A stretch of DNA of 64,000 nucleotides, from contig JAKLJP010000007.1 of the NCBI GenBank assembly GCA_023151115.1, positions 1-64,000 on the forward strand, in the 5' to 3' direction. Origin of the DNA: Anaerolineae bacterium. GTDB lineage: Bacteria > Chloroflexota > Anaerolineae > 4572-78 > J111. Of the stretch, positions 56,425 to 63,776 are shown one piece after another. Numbering within the stretch: the stretch's first letter is position 1; each line of letters starts with the position of its first letter. The notes under the pieces are model-generated. The model made no database searches. It saw only the letters and a list, made by a program, of their open reading frames with translations, and was not told where the DNA came from. The translations under genes and the position numbers were made by a program.

Positions 56425-57423
56425 ATGGTGACAACTCAAATGGAAGCGTTGGATTACCGGGCTGTTGACCGGGAGCAGTGGCTGCATATCTATCAGCAAA
56501 TGCTCAAGATTCGTGTTTTTGAAGAGCACGTGAATGAGCTGTACACCAGCGCCAAGATGCCCGGACTGGCCCATCTCTACATTGGTGAAGAAGCGATTGC
56601 CGTAGGCGTATGCGAGGCGCTGCGGAAAGACGACTACATCACCAGCACCCACCGTGGGCACGGCCACTGCCTGGCCAAAGGGGCGACGATGGACCGCATG
56701 TTTGCCGAACTGCTGGGCAAAGAACCGGGCTACTGCCGGGGCAAAGGCGGCTCGATGCACATCGCCGACCAGGATACCGGCAATTTGGGGGCCAATGCCA
56801 TTGTCGGCGGCAGCGCCGGGATTGCTACCGGCGCGGCCATGTCGGCCAAAATGCGCGGCAGCGACCAGGTGGCTGTCTGCTTTTTTGGCGAAGGCGCGCT
56901 GGGCCAGGGGCTGCTGTACGAAACCATGAACATGGCCCAGTTGTGGAAATTCCCCGTTATCTACGTTTGCGAAAACAACCTCTACAACGAATACACCCAC
57001 CACTCCGAATCAACCGCCGGCAGCATGCGGGCCAGGGCCGAGGCGTTTGGACTGCATACCGAAGAGATTGACGGCCAGGACGCCCGCCTGGTTTATTTGA
57101 CGGCCCTGCGCTTGGTCGAACGCGCCCGCCGGGGCGAGGGGCCGGCCTTTCTGCTCTGCCACACCTATCGCTATCACGGCCACCACGTCGGCGATATCAA
57201 CCGCGCTTATTACCGCTCCAAAGAAGAAGAGCAGTTCTGGAAAACTGAACGCGACCCACTGCAACTGCTGGCCGGTTGGCTGACCCAGGAGGGTCTGGCC
57301 GACGCCGGCATTTTCGAGGGCATTGAAAAGGAAGTTCGGACCGAAGCTGAGGCCGCGGTTCAGTTTGCCCTCAATGCGCCCTACCCCGCGCCGGAGGAGG
57401 TGACGCAGCATGTCTACGTCTAA
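56425..57423 (+). CDS. 2-oxoacid dehydrogenase E1 component, alpha subunit (pyruvate/acetoin type)
   Basis: 332 residues from ATG 56425 with AGAAGGAG 8 nt upstream. Thiamine-diphosphate motif is GEGALGQG...ENN (GDG variant with E) and MPGLAHLYIGEEAIAVGV plus STHRGHGH are the E1-alpha signatures for pyruvate or acetoin dehydrogenase. It forms the alpha2beta2 E1 with the next gene, with which it overlaps by 14 bp. Acetoin, pyruvate or branched-chain substrate is not resolved; acetoin/pyruvate is favoured by the GH- and YRYHGHHVGD sequences. Confidence 0.93.
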   Translation: MVTTQMEALDYRAVDREQWLHIYQQMLKIRVFEEHVNELYTSAKMPGLAHLYIGEEAIAVGVCEALRKDDYITSTHRGHGHCLAKGATMDRMFAELLGKEPGYCRGKGGSMHIADQDTGNLGANAIVGGSAGIATGAAMSAKMRGSDQVAVCFFGEGALGQGLLYETMNMAQLWKFPVIYVCENNLYNEYTHHSESTAGSMRARAEAFGLHTEEIDGQDARLVYLTALRLVERARRGEGPAFLLCHTYRYHGHHVGDINRAYYRSKEEEQFWKTERDPLQLLAGWLTQEGLADAGIFEGIEKEVRTEAEAAVQFALNAPYPAPEEVTQHVYV

Positions 57424-58441
57424 CGGCAAAAATTACTACCCCTACAACATTCCCGCCGCAGGCCGCGAACTGACCTACGGCGAGGCGGTCAAAGAAGCCC
57501 TGGCCGAAGAAATGCGGCGCGACTCGCGAGTTTTTATGATGGGCGAAGATATTGCCGAAGCCGGGACCACCTTCAAAGTTCTGGTCGGCCTGGTGGATGA
57601 GTTTGGCCCGCAGCGCGTCATTGACTCGCCCATTTCCGAGCCGGGTATCACCGGCCTGGGTGTTGGTGCGGCGATGACCGGCATGCGCCCGGTGATTGAC
57701 ATCATGTTTGGCGATTTTACCACCCTGACCATGGATCAAATGGTCAACCAGGCGGCCAAAATTCATTACATGTCGGGCGGCAAGCTCAACGTGCCGCTGG
57801 TGCTGCGGACGACGATGGGCGCGGGCCGGCGCTCGGCGGCGCAGCACTCCCAATCACTGCACGCCTGGCTCAGCCACATTCCCGGCCTGAAGGTCGCCGT
57901 TCCGGCCACTCCTTATGATGCTAAAGGTCTGATGAAAACGGCCATCCGCGACGATAACCCCGTGGCTATTTTTGAAGATAAGATGATGTACCGGGTCAAA
58001 GGGCCGGTGCCCGCCGAGGAGTACACCCTGCCCTTCGGTGTGGCCGACATCAAACGGCCCGGCGAAGATGTGACGATTGTAGCCACCAGCAGCATGGTTT
58101 ACGTGGCGTTGGAAGCCGCCGAGATGCTGGCCGAAATCGGCCTCAGCGCCGAGGTGATTGACCCGCGCACCACTGTGCCGCTGGATAAAACCACCCTGAT
58201 CGAATCGGCCAAAAAGACCAGCCGGGCCATCGTGGTGGATGAAGGCTATCAGCAATATGGCGTCACCGCCGAAATCGCCTCGGTCATTGCCGACGGCGCG
58301 TTTTACTACCTGGATGCGCCGGTCAAGCGCTTGGGGGCCATGGATGTGCCCATTCCCTTCTCGCCGGCCCTGGAAGATATAACGATACCGTCCGCTCAAA
58401 ATCTGGTCGAACTGACCAAAACGTTGTGCGGAAAAAACTAA
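57410..58441 (+). CDS. 2-oxoacid dehydrogenase E1 component, beta subunit
   Basis: 343 residues, typical transketolase-like E1-beta: GEAVKEALAEEMRRDSRVFMMGEDIAE, the cofactor-binding RVIDSPISEPGITGLGVGAAMTG, and the C-terminal transketolase domain (VIDPRTTVPLDKTTLIES). Starts inside the E1-alpha gene (14-bp overlap), which supports equal synthesis. Followed by a word-repeat hairpin and the M24-like gene. Confidence 0.94.
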   Translation: MSTSNGKNYYPYNIPAAGRELTYGEAVKEALAEEMRRDSRVFMMGEDIAEAGTTFKVLVGLVDEFGPQRVIDSPISEPGITGLGVGAAMTGMRPVIDIMFGDFTTLTMDQMVNQAAKIHYMSGGKLNVPLVLRTTMGAGRRSAAQHSQSLHAWLSHIPGLKVAVPATPYDAKGLMKTAIRDDNPVAIFEDKMMYRVKGPVPAEEYTLPFGVADIKRPGEDVTIVATSSMVYVALEAAEMLAEIGLSAEVIDPRTTVPLDKTTLIESAKKTSRAIVVDEGYQQYGVTAEIASVIADGAFYYLDAPVKRLGAMDVPIPFSPALEDITIPSAQNLVELTKTLCGKN

Positions 58442-58443
58442 AC

Positions 58444-58528
58444 CCATTTACGATTTTAGATTTTGGATTTACGATTTGAACCTTCCCAACCGTAAATCGT
58501 AAATCGTAAATCGTAAATTCAAAATTGT
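58444..58528. repeat. Heptad-word inverted repeat (ATTTACGATT / AATCGTAAAT)
   Basis: Left CATTTACGATTTTAGATTTTGG and GGATTTACGATTTG; right three GTAAATC units in tandem, perfect 7-nt period. Between the E1-beta and M24 genes. Confidence 0.88.
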
Positions 58529-58545
58529 GTCAAGGAGGTTAAATT

Positions 58546-59943
58546 ATGGCACTCAGAACCAATGGCTTGATGGGCGTTGATTGGGAGCAGCGGGTTGATT
58601 TTGAACGCTTACGGGTGGAACGGCTGGACCGGATTAAAAATCTGCTCAAACAATCAGAGTTGGGCGCACTGCTCTGCTTTGATATGAACAACATTCGCTA
58701 TATTACGGCGACCACTATCGGCACCTGGGCCATGGACAAAATTGCCCGTTTCTGCCTGCTGCCCCAGAACGACGAGCCAATCAACTGGGATTTTGGTTCG
58801 GCGGCCAAGCATCACAAGCTGTACTGCCCCTGGTTGGGCGAGGAACGCTCGCGCCCCGGCATCTCTACCCTGCGCGGGGCGATGCCGCCGGGGGCCGGTC
58901 GCGCCGAAGATGTGGCCCGCAAAATCCGCATTGAGCTGGAGGAGCGCGGCCTGTTGAATGAACCCCTGGGCGTGGACGTCATCGAAATGCCGGTTCTGGT
59001 CGCCCTGCAAAAAGAGGGTATCAAGGTAGTTGACGGCCAAAAACTCATGCAGGATGCCCGTGTGATCAAAACCCAGGATGAAATTACCCTGCTCAATACA
59101 GCCTGTATGATGGTAGACGCCGCCTACGAGGAATTGTATCGCTTTATGAAGCCAGGCGTGCGTGAAAATGAGTGCGTTGGCCTGGCCAGCAAAGTGTTGT
59201 ACGATATTGGCTCGGAGCACGTGGAAGGGATCAATGCCATCTCCGGCGAGCGCTGCAGCCCCCATCCCCACATTTTTAGCGACCGCTACCTGCGCCCCGG
59301 CGACCCGGCTTACTTTGATATTCTGCATGCTTACATGGGCTATCGCACCTGCTATTACCGCACCTTTGCCGTCGGCAGCGCCTCACCGGCCTTAGTGGAC
59401 GCCTACAAACGCTGCCGCTATTACCTAGATGTGGCGATTGAGAGCATCAAGCCCGGCGCGACCACCGCCGATATTGCCAAGCTCTGGCCCAAAGCCGAAG
59501 AGTTCGGTTTCCCCAATGAAGAAGCCGCTTTTGCCCTGCAATATGGGCACGGGGTTGGCTTGTCTATCTGGGAAAAGCCGGTCTTCAGCCGCCTGGTTTC
59601 GCTGGAGCATCCCGAAGTCATTCAGGAGGGTATGGTTTTTGCCCTGGAAACCTTCTGGCCCTCGTCGGATGGCTGGTCGGCGGCCCGCATCGAGGAACAA
59701 TTGGTGGTAACTAAAGATGGCTGTGAGGTCATCACCCGCTTCCCAGCAGAGGAACTGCTCATCGCTGGAGTACGCTACTATACCGCCACCGGTCCGCTGA
59801 CCCCCACCCGCGAAATCGAAAACCACAAGAATATCCAATATGGTAACGGTGATAAACCCTGGGAAGAGGCTAGTCGCCCCGGCGGCAATCATCGGGATGC
59901 GGTTGTTGCCAGCGCCAAAAGCGAAGCTATAGGGAGTAGGTAG
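58546..59943 (+). CDS. M24 (pita-bread) peptidase-like protein with altered metal site
   Basis: 465 residues. N-terminal creatinase-type domain (about 1-175), then pita-bread domain (about 180-420). Ligands by alignment to M24: first Asp present (YFDILHAYMGY), second Asp replaced by Cys (GYRTCYYRTF), His present (QYGHGVGLS), Glu present (FALETFW) and last Glu present (ARIEEQLVV). Overall layout (NNIRYITATT, IARFCLLPQND) resembles the DddP-like branch of the family rather than prolidase. AAGGAGG precedes the ATG. It lies inside the 2-oxoacid dehydrogenase operon, which suggests a small-molecule lyase or hydrolase role. The stop is inside a repeat. Confidence 0.85.
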   Translation: MALRTNGLMGVDWEQRVDFERLRVERLDRIKNLLKQSELGALLCFDMNNIRYITATTIGTWAMDKIARFCLLPQNDEPINWDFGSAAKHHKLYCPWLGEERSRPGISTLRGAMPPGAGRAEDVARKIRIELEERGLLNEPLGVDVIEMPVLVALQKEGIKVVDGQKLMQDARVIKTQDEITLLNTACMMVDAAYEELYRFMKPGVRENECVGLASKVLYDIGSEHVEGINAISGERCSPHPHIFSDRYLRPGDPAYFDILHAYMGYRTCYYRTFAVGSASPALVDAYKRCRYYLDVAIESIKPGATTADIAKLWPKAEEFGFPNEEAAFALQYGHGVGLSIWEKPVFSRLVSLEHPEVIQEGMVFALETFWPSSDGWSAARIEEQLVVTKDGCEVITRFPAEELLIAGVRYYTATGPLTPTREIENHKNIQYGNGDKPWEEASRPGGNHRDAVVASAKSEAIGSR

Positions 59944-60181
59944 TAGGGAGTAAGGAGTAAGGGAGAAGATTGAAGATTGAGGATTGAAAATAGAGGATCA
60001 GTAGATCCAATTTTCGAGGAATGAGACACGCCCACGTGCCGAACACCGCCGCACGTGAGCGTGCTGGCTCCTCAAATTTGGATCCACTGAGGATAGAAGA
60101 TAGTTTGCATTTTGCATCTATCTTCTATCTACCATCTTCTATCTTCTTCCCCTACTTCCTACTCCCTACTCCCTACTCCAA
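59929..60181. repeat. Composite word-repeat block between the M24 and E2 genes
   Basis: Left arm GGGAGTAGGTAGTAGGGAGT units, then GAAGATTGAAGATTGAGGATT units, then the 94-bp element (59999-60092), then GATAGAAGATAG with its complement, then CCCTACTTCCTACTCCCTAC units complementary to the left arm. It includes the stop codon of the M24 gene and reaches to the ribosome site of the E2 gene. Confidence 0.88.
59999..60092. repeat. 94-bp palindromic element, copy 2 (inverted relative to copy 1)
   Basis: Starts CAGTAGATCCAATTTTCGAGG, contains CACGCCCACGTG and GCACGTGAGCGTG, ends CTCAAATTTGGATCCACTGAGG. It is the reverse complement of the element at 55296-55389 with few differences. Confidence 0.9.
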
Positions 60182-60192
60182 AGGGGGGCATC

Positions 60193-61533
60193 TTGGCTAA
60201 AGATGTGGTAATGCCCGCATTGGGCATGGCTCAGGAAACAGGAGTGTTGTTGCAGTGGCTTAAAGCGCCGGGTGATACGGTGGCTAAAGGTGAGCCGCTC
60301 ATGGAAGTTGAAACAGATAAAGCAACGGTCGAGGTTGAAGCGCCGGCGGCGGGGGTTTTGGCCCAGGTGACGGCTCAACCCGGCGATGTGATTCCGGTCG
60401 GGCAGGTGATCGCGGTTATCCTCACGGCGGAAGAGGCGAAGCTGCGAGGACGCGAGGACACGAGGACGCGAAGCGAAGCGGGCGAGGTAGAAGCCGCCTC
60501 ATCGCCTCACCGCCTCACCGCCTCATCCCCTGTGGCCGCTCGAATGGCCGCAGAACATAATTTGGATTTGAGCCAAATCAAGCCTGACGGTAGCCGTGTC
60601 CAGAAGGCCGATGTGCTGGCTTATCTCGGAACCAAAGGGAACGGTAGCCGGCAGCCGGCCCTGAGCTTGTCGAATGGGTCGGCGGTCGGCAGTCTTCAGC
60701 CTGCTTCACCCAAGGCGAGAAGGTTAGCCACAGAGCAAGGGCTTGACCTGTCCACCATCACCGGCAGCGGGCCAGATGGGGCAGTTCTGGCCGCAGATGT
60801 GGAAGAGGCGGCGCGAAGACGCGAGGAGGCGAGGCAGAAGAACTTCCAACCTTCCAACCTTCCAACCCTCCCCCTCAGCCGCATGTGGCAGGTGATGGCC
60901 CAGCGTTTGAGCGAAAGCTGGACGACCGTCCCCCATTTCTACCTGGCGGTCGAGGCCAATGCCAGCGGATTGAGCCGGTGGCGCGAACAGGTCTTGCAGC
61001 GGGCTGCGGAGAAGATTACCTTTACCGATTTACTGGTCAAGCTGGTTGCCGCGGCGCTGCGCCAGCATCCCCGTCTCAACGCCAAATGGGAAAACAATGG
61101 TATTGCGCTCAATGAAGCGGTTAATGTGGGATTGGCCGTGGCGGTAGAAGAAGGGTTGCTGGTGCCGGTTATTCACGAGGCCGACCGTCTGGGGTTGAAT
61201 GATCTGGCCCGGCGGCGGCAGGAGCTGGTGGCCAAGGCCCAAAACGGCAAGTTGTCGCTCGACGAGATGAGCGGCGGAACCTTTACCATCAGTAATTTGG
61301 GCATGTACGGGGTGGATGCGTTTAACGCCATTGTCAACCCGCCCCAAGCGGCCATCCTGGCCCTGGGCCGGATTGCCGAGCGAGTCGTGCCGGTCAACGG
61401 CCAACCGGCGGTGCAGCCGATGCTGACCATGACCCTATCATGCGACCATCGCGTGGTGGACGGGGCGCGGGCAGCCCAGTTTTTGCAAACCCTGACTGCC
61501 CTGGTGGAAGACCCGCTGCGGTTGTTAGATTAG
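60193..61533 (+). CDS. Dihydrolipoamide acyltransferase (E2) with two peripheral-subunit-binding domains
   Basis: 446 residues from the TTG at 60193 (AAAGGGGGG upstream). Lipoyl domain 1-78 with lipoyl lysine K43 (ETDKATVE). Two subunit-binding domains: 111-146 (SPVAARMAAEHNLDLSQIKPDG) and 170-207 (ASPKARRLATEQGLDLSTITGSG). Catalytic domain about 228-446 with H419 and D423 (CDHRVVDG). The linkers at about 83-110, 148-170 and 208-228 are encoded by word repeats like those between genes, giving odd Arg/Glu/Ser/Pro-rich linkers. E1 genes lie upstream; E3 is not in the window. Confidence 0.93.
   Translation: MAKDVVMPALGMAQETGVLLQWLKAPGDTVAKGEPLMEVETDKATVEVEAPAAGVLAQVTAQPGDVIPVGQVIAVILTAEEAKLRGREDTRTRSEAGEVEAASSPHRLTASSPVAARMAAEHNLDLSQIKPDGSRVQKADVLAYLGTKGNGSRQPALSLSNGSAVGSLQPASPKARRLATEQGLDLSTITGSGPDGAVLAADVEEAARRREEARQKNFQPSNLPTLPLSRMWQVMAQRLSESWTTVPHFYLAVEANASGLSRWREQVLQRAAEKITFTDLLVKLVAAALRQHPRLNAKWENNGIALNEAVNVGLAVAVEEGLLVPVIHEADRLGLNDLARRRQELVAKAQNGKLSLDEMSGGTFTISNLGMYGVDAFNAIVNPPQAAILALGRIAERVVPVNGQPAVQPMLTMTLSCDHRVVDGARAAQFLQTLTALVEDPLRLLD
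60439..60522. repeat. Word repeat within E2 linker 1 (GCGAGGACGCGAGGACACGA / CGCCTCACCGCCTCACC)
   Basis: 8-nt units CGAGGACG, CGAGGACA, CGAGGACG and then CCTCATCG, CCTCACCG, CCTCACCG, CCTCATCC. Codes in frame for the linker between the lipoyl and first binding domain. Confidence 0.85.
60814..60876. repeat. Word repeat within E2 linker 3 (GCGAGGAGGCGAGG; TTCCAACCTTCCAACCTTCC)
   Basis: Combines the CGAGGAG vocabulary with the TTCCAACC vocabulary seen at 55217. Lies between the second binding domain and the catalytic domain. Confidence 0.8.
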
Positions 61534-61557
61534 AATCGTACCAAATATAAATAAGTC

Positions 61558-61606
61558 AATCCGTGTTGCGTCTTGCGTAATATAAACGCAAGACGCAACA
61601 CGGATT
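61558..61606. repeat. Perfect 21-bp inverted repeat (AATCCGTGTTGCGTCTTGCG...)
   Basis: Arms 61558-61578 and 61586-61606 are exact complements with a 7-nt loop. Between the E2 gene and the following dehydrogenase. No T-run, so not a classic terminator. Confidence 0.95.
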
Positions 61607-61651
61607 AAATAACTATTTTCCTGGACCTACCTGATTTACGGAGCAAAAGCA

Positions 61652-62533
61652 ATGACCCAAAAAATTGGCTTTGTTGGCCTGGGCTTGATGGGCAGCCGCA
61701 TGGCTATGAACTTGGTGCGGGCCGGTTATGCGGTGACGGTTTACAACCGCACCCCCGAAAAAACTAAACCACTGGCCGAGGCCGGCGCGACAGTGGCCGG
61801 TTCACTCGTGGAAGTGGCCCAAAATTCTGAGATTGTGATTACAATGGTCAGCGACTCAGCGGCGCTGCAAAGTGTGGTTTTGGGGCCGGGGGGTGTATTA
61901 GAGGGCTTGCAGCCGGACTCCGTTTTGATTGATATGAGCACGGTAGACCCCAAAGTTTCGCGGCAAATTGCCGAGGCCGTGCGGGCGAAGGGAGCGCACA
62001 TGCTGGATGCGCCGGTTTCGGGCAGCACCATGATGGCCGAGCAAGGCGCGTTGAGTATTATGGTCGGCGGCGAGGAGAGCATCCACGAGCGGGTGCGGGA
62101 AGTGCTGCTCAAAATGGGCAGCCGGACGACTCACGTCGGGCCTAATGGGGCGGCGGCTTCGCTCAAACTGGCGGTCAATATTGTCATTGGGGTGACGATG
62201 CAGGTTTTGGCTGAAAGCGTTGTCTTGGCCGAGCGAGCGGGAGTAGCCCCTGAAATTGCGGTCGAGGTGTTGTCAAACAGTGCGGTTGCTTCGCCTTTGC
62301 TCAAGTATAAATCAGCTCAACTGTTGCAGCCTTTGGGAGCGACCGCTTTTACAACTAGTATGATGCAGAAAGACCTTACTATGGCCCTGCAAATGGCGCG
62401 TGAGGTGGGGGTGCCCTTACCGACTACGGCGACAGCGAATGAGATTATAACCATGGCCCGCAGCCTGGGCCTGGGTGAAAAGGATTTCGCCTCGGTTGTC
62501 ACGGTTATCAAGCAGCTTTCTGGGGGAAAATGA
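61652..62533 (+). CDS. 3-hydroxyisobutyrate dehydrogenase-family oxidoreductase
   Basis: 293 residues. N-terminal Rossmann IGFVGLGLMGSRMAMNLVRAGY (GxGxxG), catalytic K in GAAASLKLAVN (about 171) and the substrate signature LDAPVSGS. This is the beta-hydroxyacid dehydrogenase family (HibD, GarR, GhrB-like). NAD or NADP preference follows from VYNRTPEK (basic residues suggest NADP). GGAG precedes the ATG by about 10 nt. Its stop codon overlaps the start of the next gene by 4 bp. Confidence 0.9.
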   Translation: MTQKIGFVGLGLMGSRMAMNLVRAGYAVTVYNRTPEKTKPLAEAGATVAGSLVEVAQNSEIVITMVSDSAALQSVVLGPGGVLEGLQPDSVLIDMSTVDPKVSRQIAEAVRAKGAHMLDAPVSGSTMMAEQGALSIMVGGEESIHERVREVLLKMGSRTTHVGPNGAAASLKLAVNIVIGVTMQVLAESVVLAERAGVAPEIAVEVLSNSAVASPLLKYKSAQLLQPLGATAFTTSMMQKDLTMALQMAREVGVPLPTTATANEIITMARSLGLGEKDFASVVTVIKQLSGGK

Positions 62534-63591
62534 AAGCCGCTGTTTATCACGGAAACCGTGATATCCGTATCGAGTCAGTGCCGGAGCCAGGCCAGCCGGG
62601 GCCGAATGAGGTTATATTAGAAGTTTTACGCGGCGCTGTCTGCGGTACTGACGTGACCGAATATTTGTATGGCCCTCACTTTGCCCCGCTGACTCAGCGC
62701 CACCCGGCCAGCGGACACCTCGGCCCGATGATTTTAGGTCATGAATTTGTCGGGCGGGTGATTGAAGTAGGGCCGGAAGTTGACGGTCTCACCGTAGGTC
62801 AGCGGGTAACGCCCGGCGCAGGCATGTGGTGTGGCCGGTGCGAGTGGTGTCGCAGCGGGCGGACAAATCTGTGCGCTCACTATTACACCTTAGGTTTGCA
62901 CACGCACGGCGGCCTGGCCGAGTTGGTCAAAGCGCCGGCCCGGATGTGCCGGCCTGTCCCCGCAGCGTGCTCGGATGATGCGGCGGCGATGGCCCAGCCA
63001 TTGGCGGTTGCGCTGCATGCAGTGCGGCGCAGCGGCGCTCAACCGGGGCAAACGGTGGCGCTGATGGGCGTTGGCGGAATTGGGGCATTTATCCTGGCGG
63101 CGGCGCGGGCACAGGGCCTCAGTCCGATTATAGCGCTTGATGTGGACGATGAGCGGCTGGCGACGGCCTCTGCTCTGGGGGCGACCTTCATCATCAACGC
63201 CCGTCGGGAAGATCCGCTCCGGCAGATTCATGAATTGACCGAAGGGGCTGGAGTCCACGTTTTTATAGAAGCTTCGGGTGCGCCGCACGGACCGCGCATG
63301 GCCCTTGAGGCGACGCGCCGGGGAGGGCAGGTGTTGCTGGTTGGACTGCAAGCCGAGCCGTGCGCTCTGGATTTGCACCAGGTGGTGCTGCGCGAGGTTA
63401 ACATTGCCACCACAGTAGCCCATGTCTGTGATGTAGATTTGCCGGAATCATTGAGTATTTTAGCTACAACTCATTTAGCCTCAACAGTGCTCGATAGGGT
63501 TATTCCCTTAGAGGGACTGGTCAACGAGGGGTTATTGGCTATGTCGGAGGGACGAGCCAGAGGAAAAATTGTGGTTAATCCGCAGCAGTAA
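62530..63591 (+). CDS. Zinc-dependent medium-chain alcohol/polyol dehydrogenase
   Basis: 353 residues. Catalytic zinc residues AVCGTDVTEY (C38) and LGHEFVG; structural zinc site CGRCEWCRSGRTNLC (four Cys). NAD-binding GVGGIGAF follows. The layout resembles 2,3-butanediol or threonine dehydrogenase groups. Start overlaps the preceding gene (ATGA). If the operon handles acetoin, a butanediol dehydrogenase role would fit, but this is an inference. Confidence 0.9.
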   Translation: MKAAVYHGNRDIRIESVPEPGQPGPNEVILEVLRGAVCGTDVTEYLYGPHFAPLTQRHPASGHLGPMILGHEFVGRVIEVGPEVDGLTVGQRVTPGAGMWCGRCEWCRSGRTNLCAHYYTLGLHTHGGLAELVKAPARMCRPVPAACSDDAAAMAQPLAVALHAVRRSGAQPGQTVALMGVGGIGAFILAAARAQGLSPIIALDVDDERLATASALGATFIINARREDPLRQIHELTEGAGVHVFIEASGAPHGPRMALEATRRGGQVLLVGLQAEPCALDLHQVVLREVNIATTVAHVCDVDLPESLSILATTHLASTVLDRVIPLEGLVNEGLLAMSEGRARGKIVVNPQQ

Positions 63592-63601
63592 TTGCTCAGT
63601 T

Positions 63602-63760
63602 ATGTCATTTCGACCGCAGAGAGAAATCCTCTACAACCTTACTTTGTACGTGCTGCGCCCTGGGGACGCTTTGCGTCGAACTTCGGTCTCGAAACCTGTC
63701 CCACCCCTTCGGGTGCGCCGAAGGGCGTGAGCTTGTCGAATGGATGACATGAACCCGAGA
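63602..63760. repeat. Dispersed repeats before the cupin gene
   Basis: GTCATTTCGACCGCAGAGAGA and CGTGAGCTTGTCGAATGGATGAC recall the words at 27645 and 30665. Short hairpins CCCTTCGGGTGCGCCGAAGGGC and GACGCTTTGCGTCG lie inside. No gene. Confidence 0.6.
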
Positions 63761-63776
63761 AGTAAAGGAGCTAATA

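Noticed and set aside
57854..58447. 197-codon minus-strand frame over E1-beta
   Set aside because: Antisense to a well-conserved gene.
58444..58528. Possible CRISPR array from the tandem GTAAATC units
   Set aside because: The units are 7 nt with no spacers; it is an inverted word repeat.
61558..61606. Perfect inverted repeat as transcription terminator of E2
   Set aside because: No T-run follows the stem on either strand; it fits the repeat family better.
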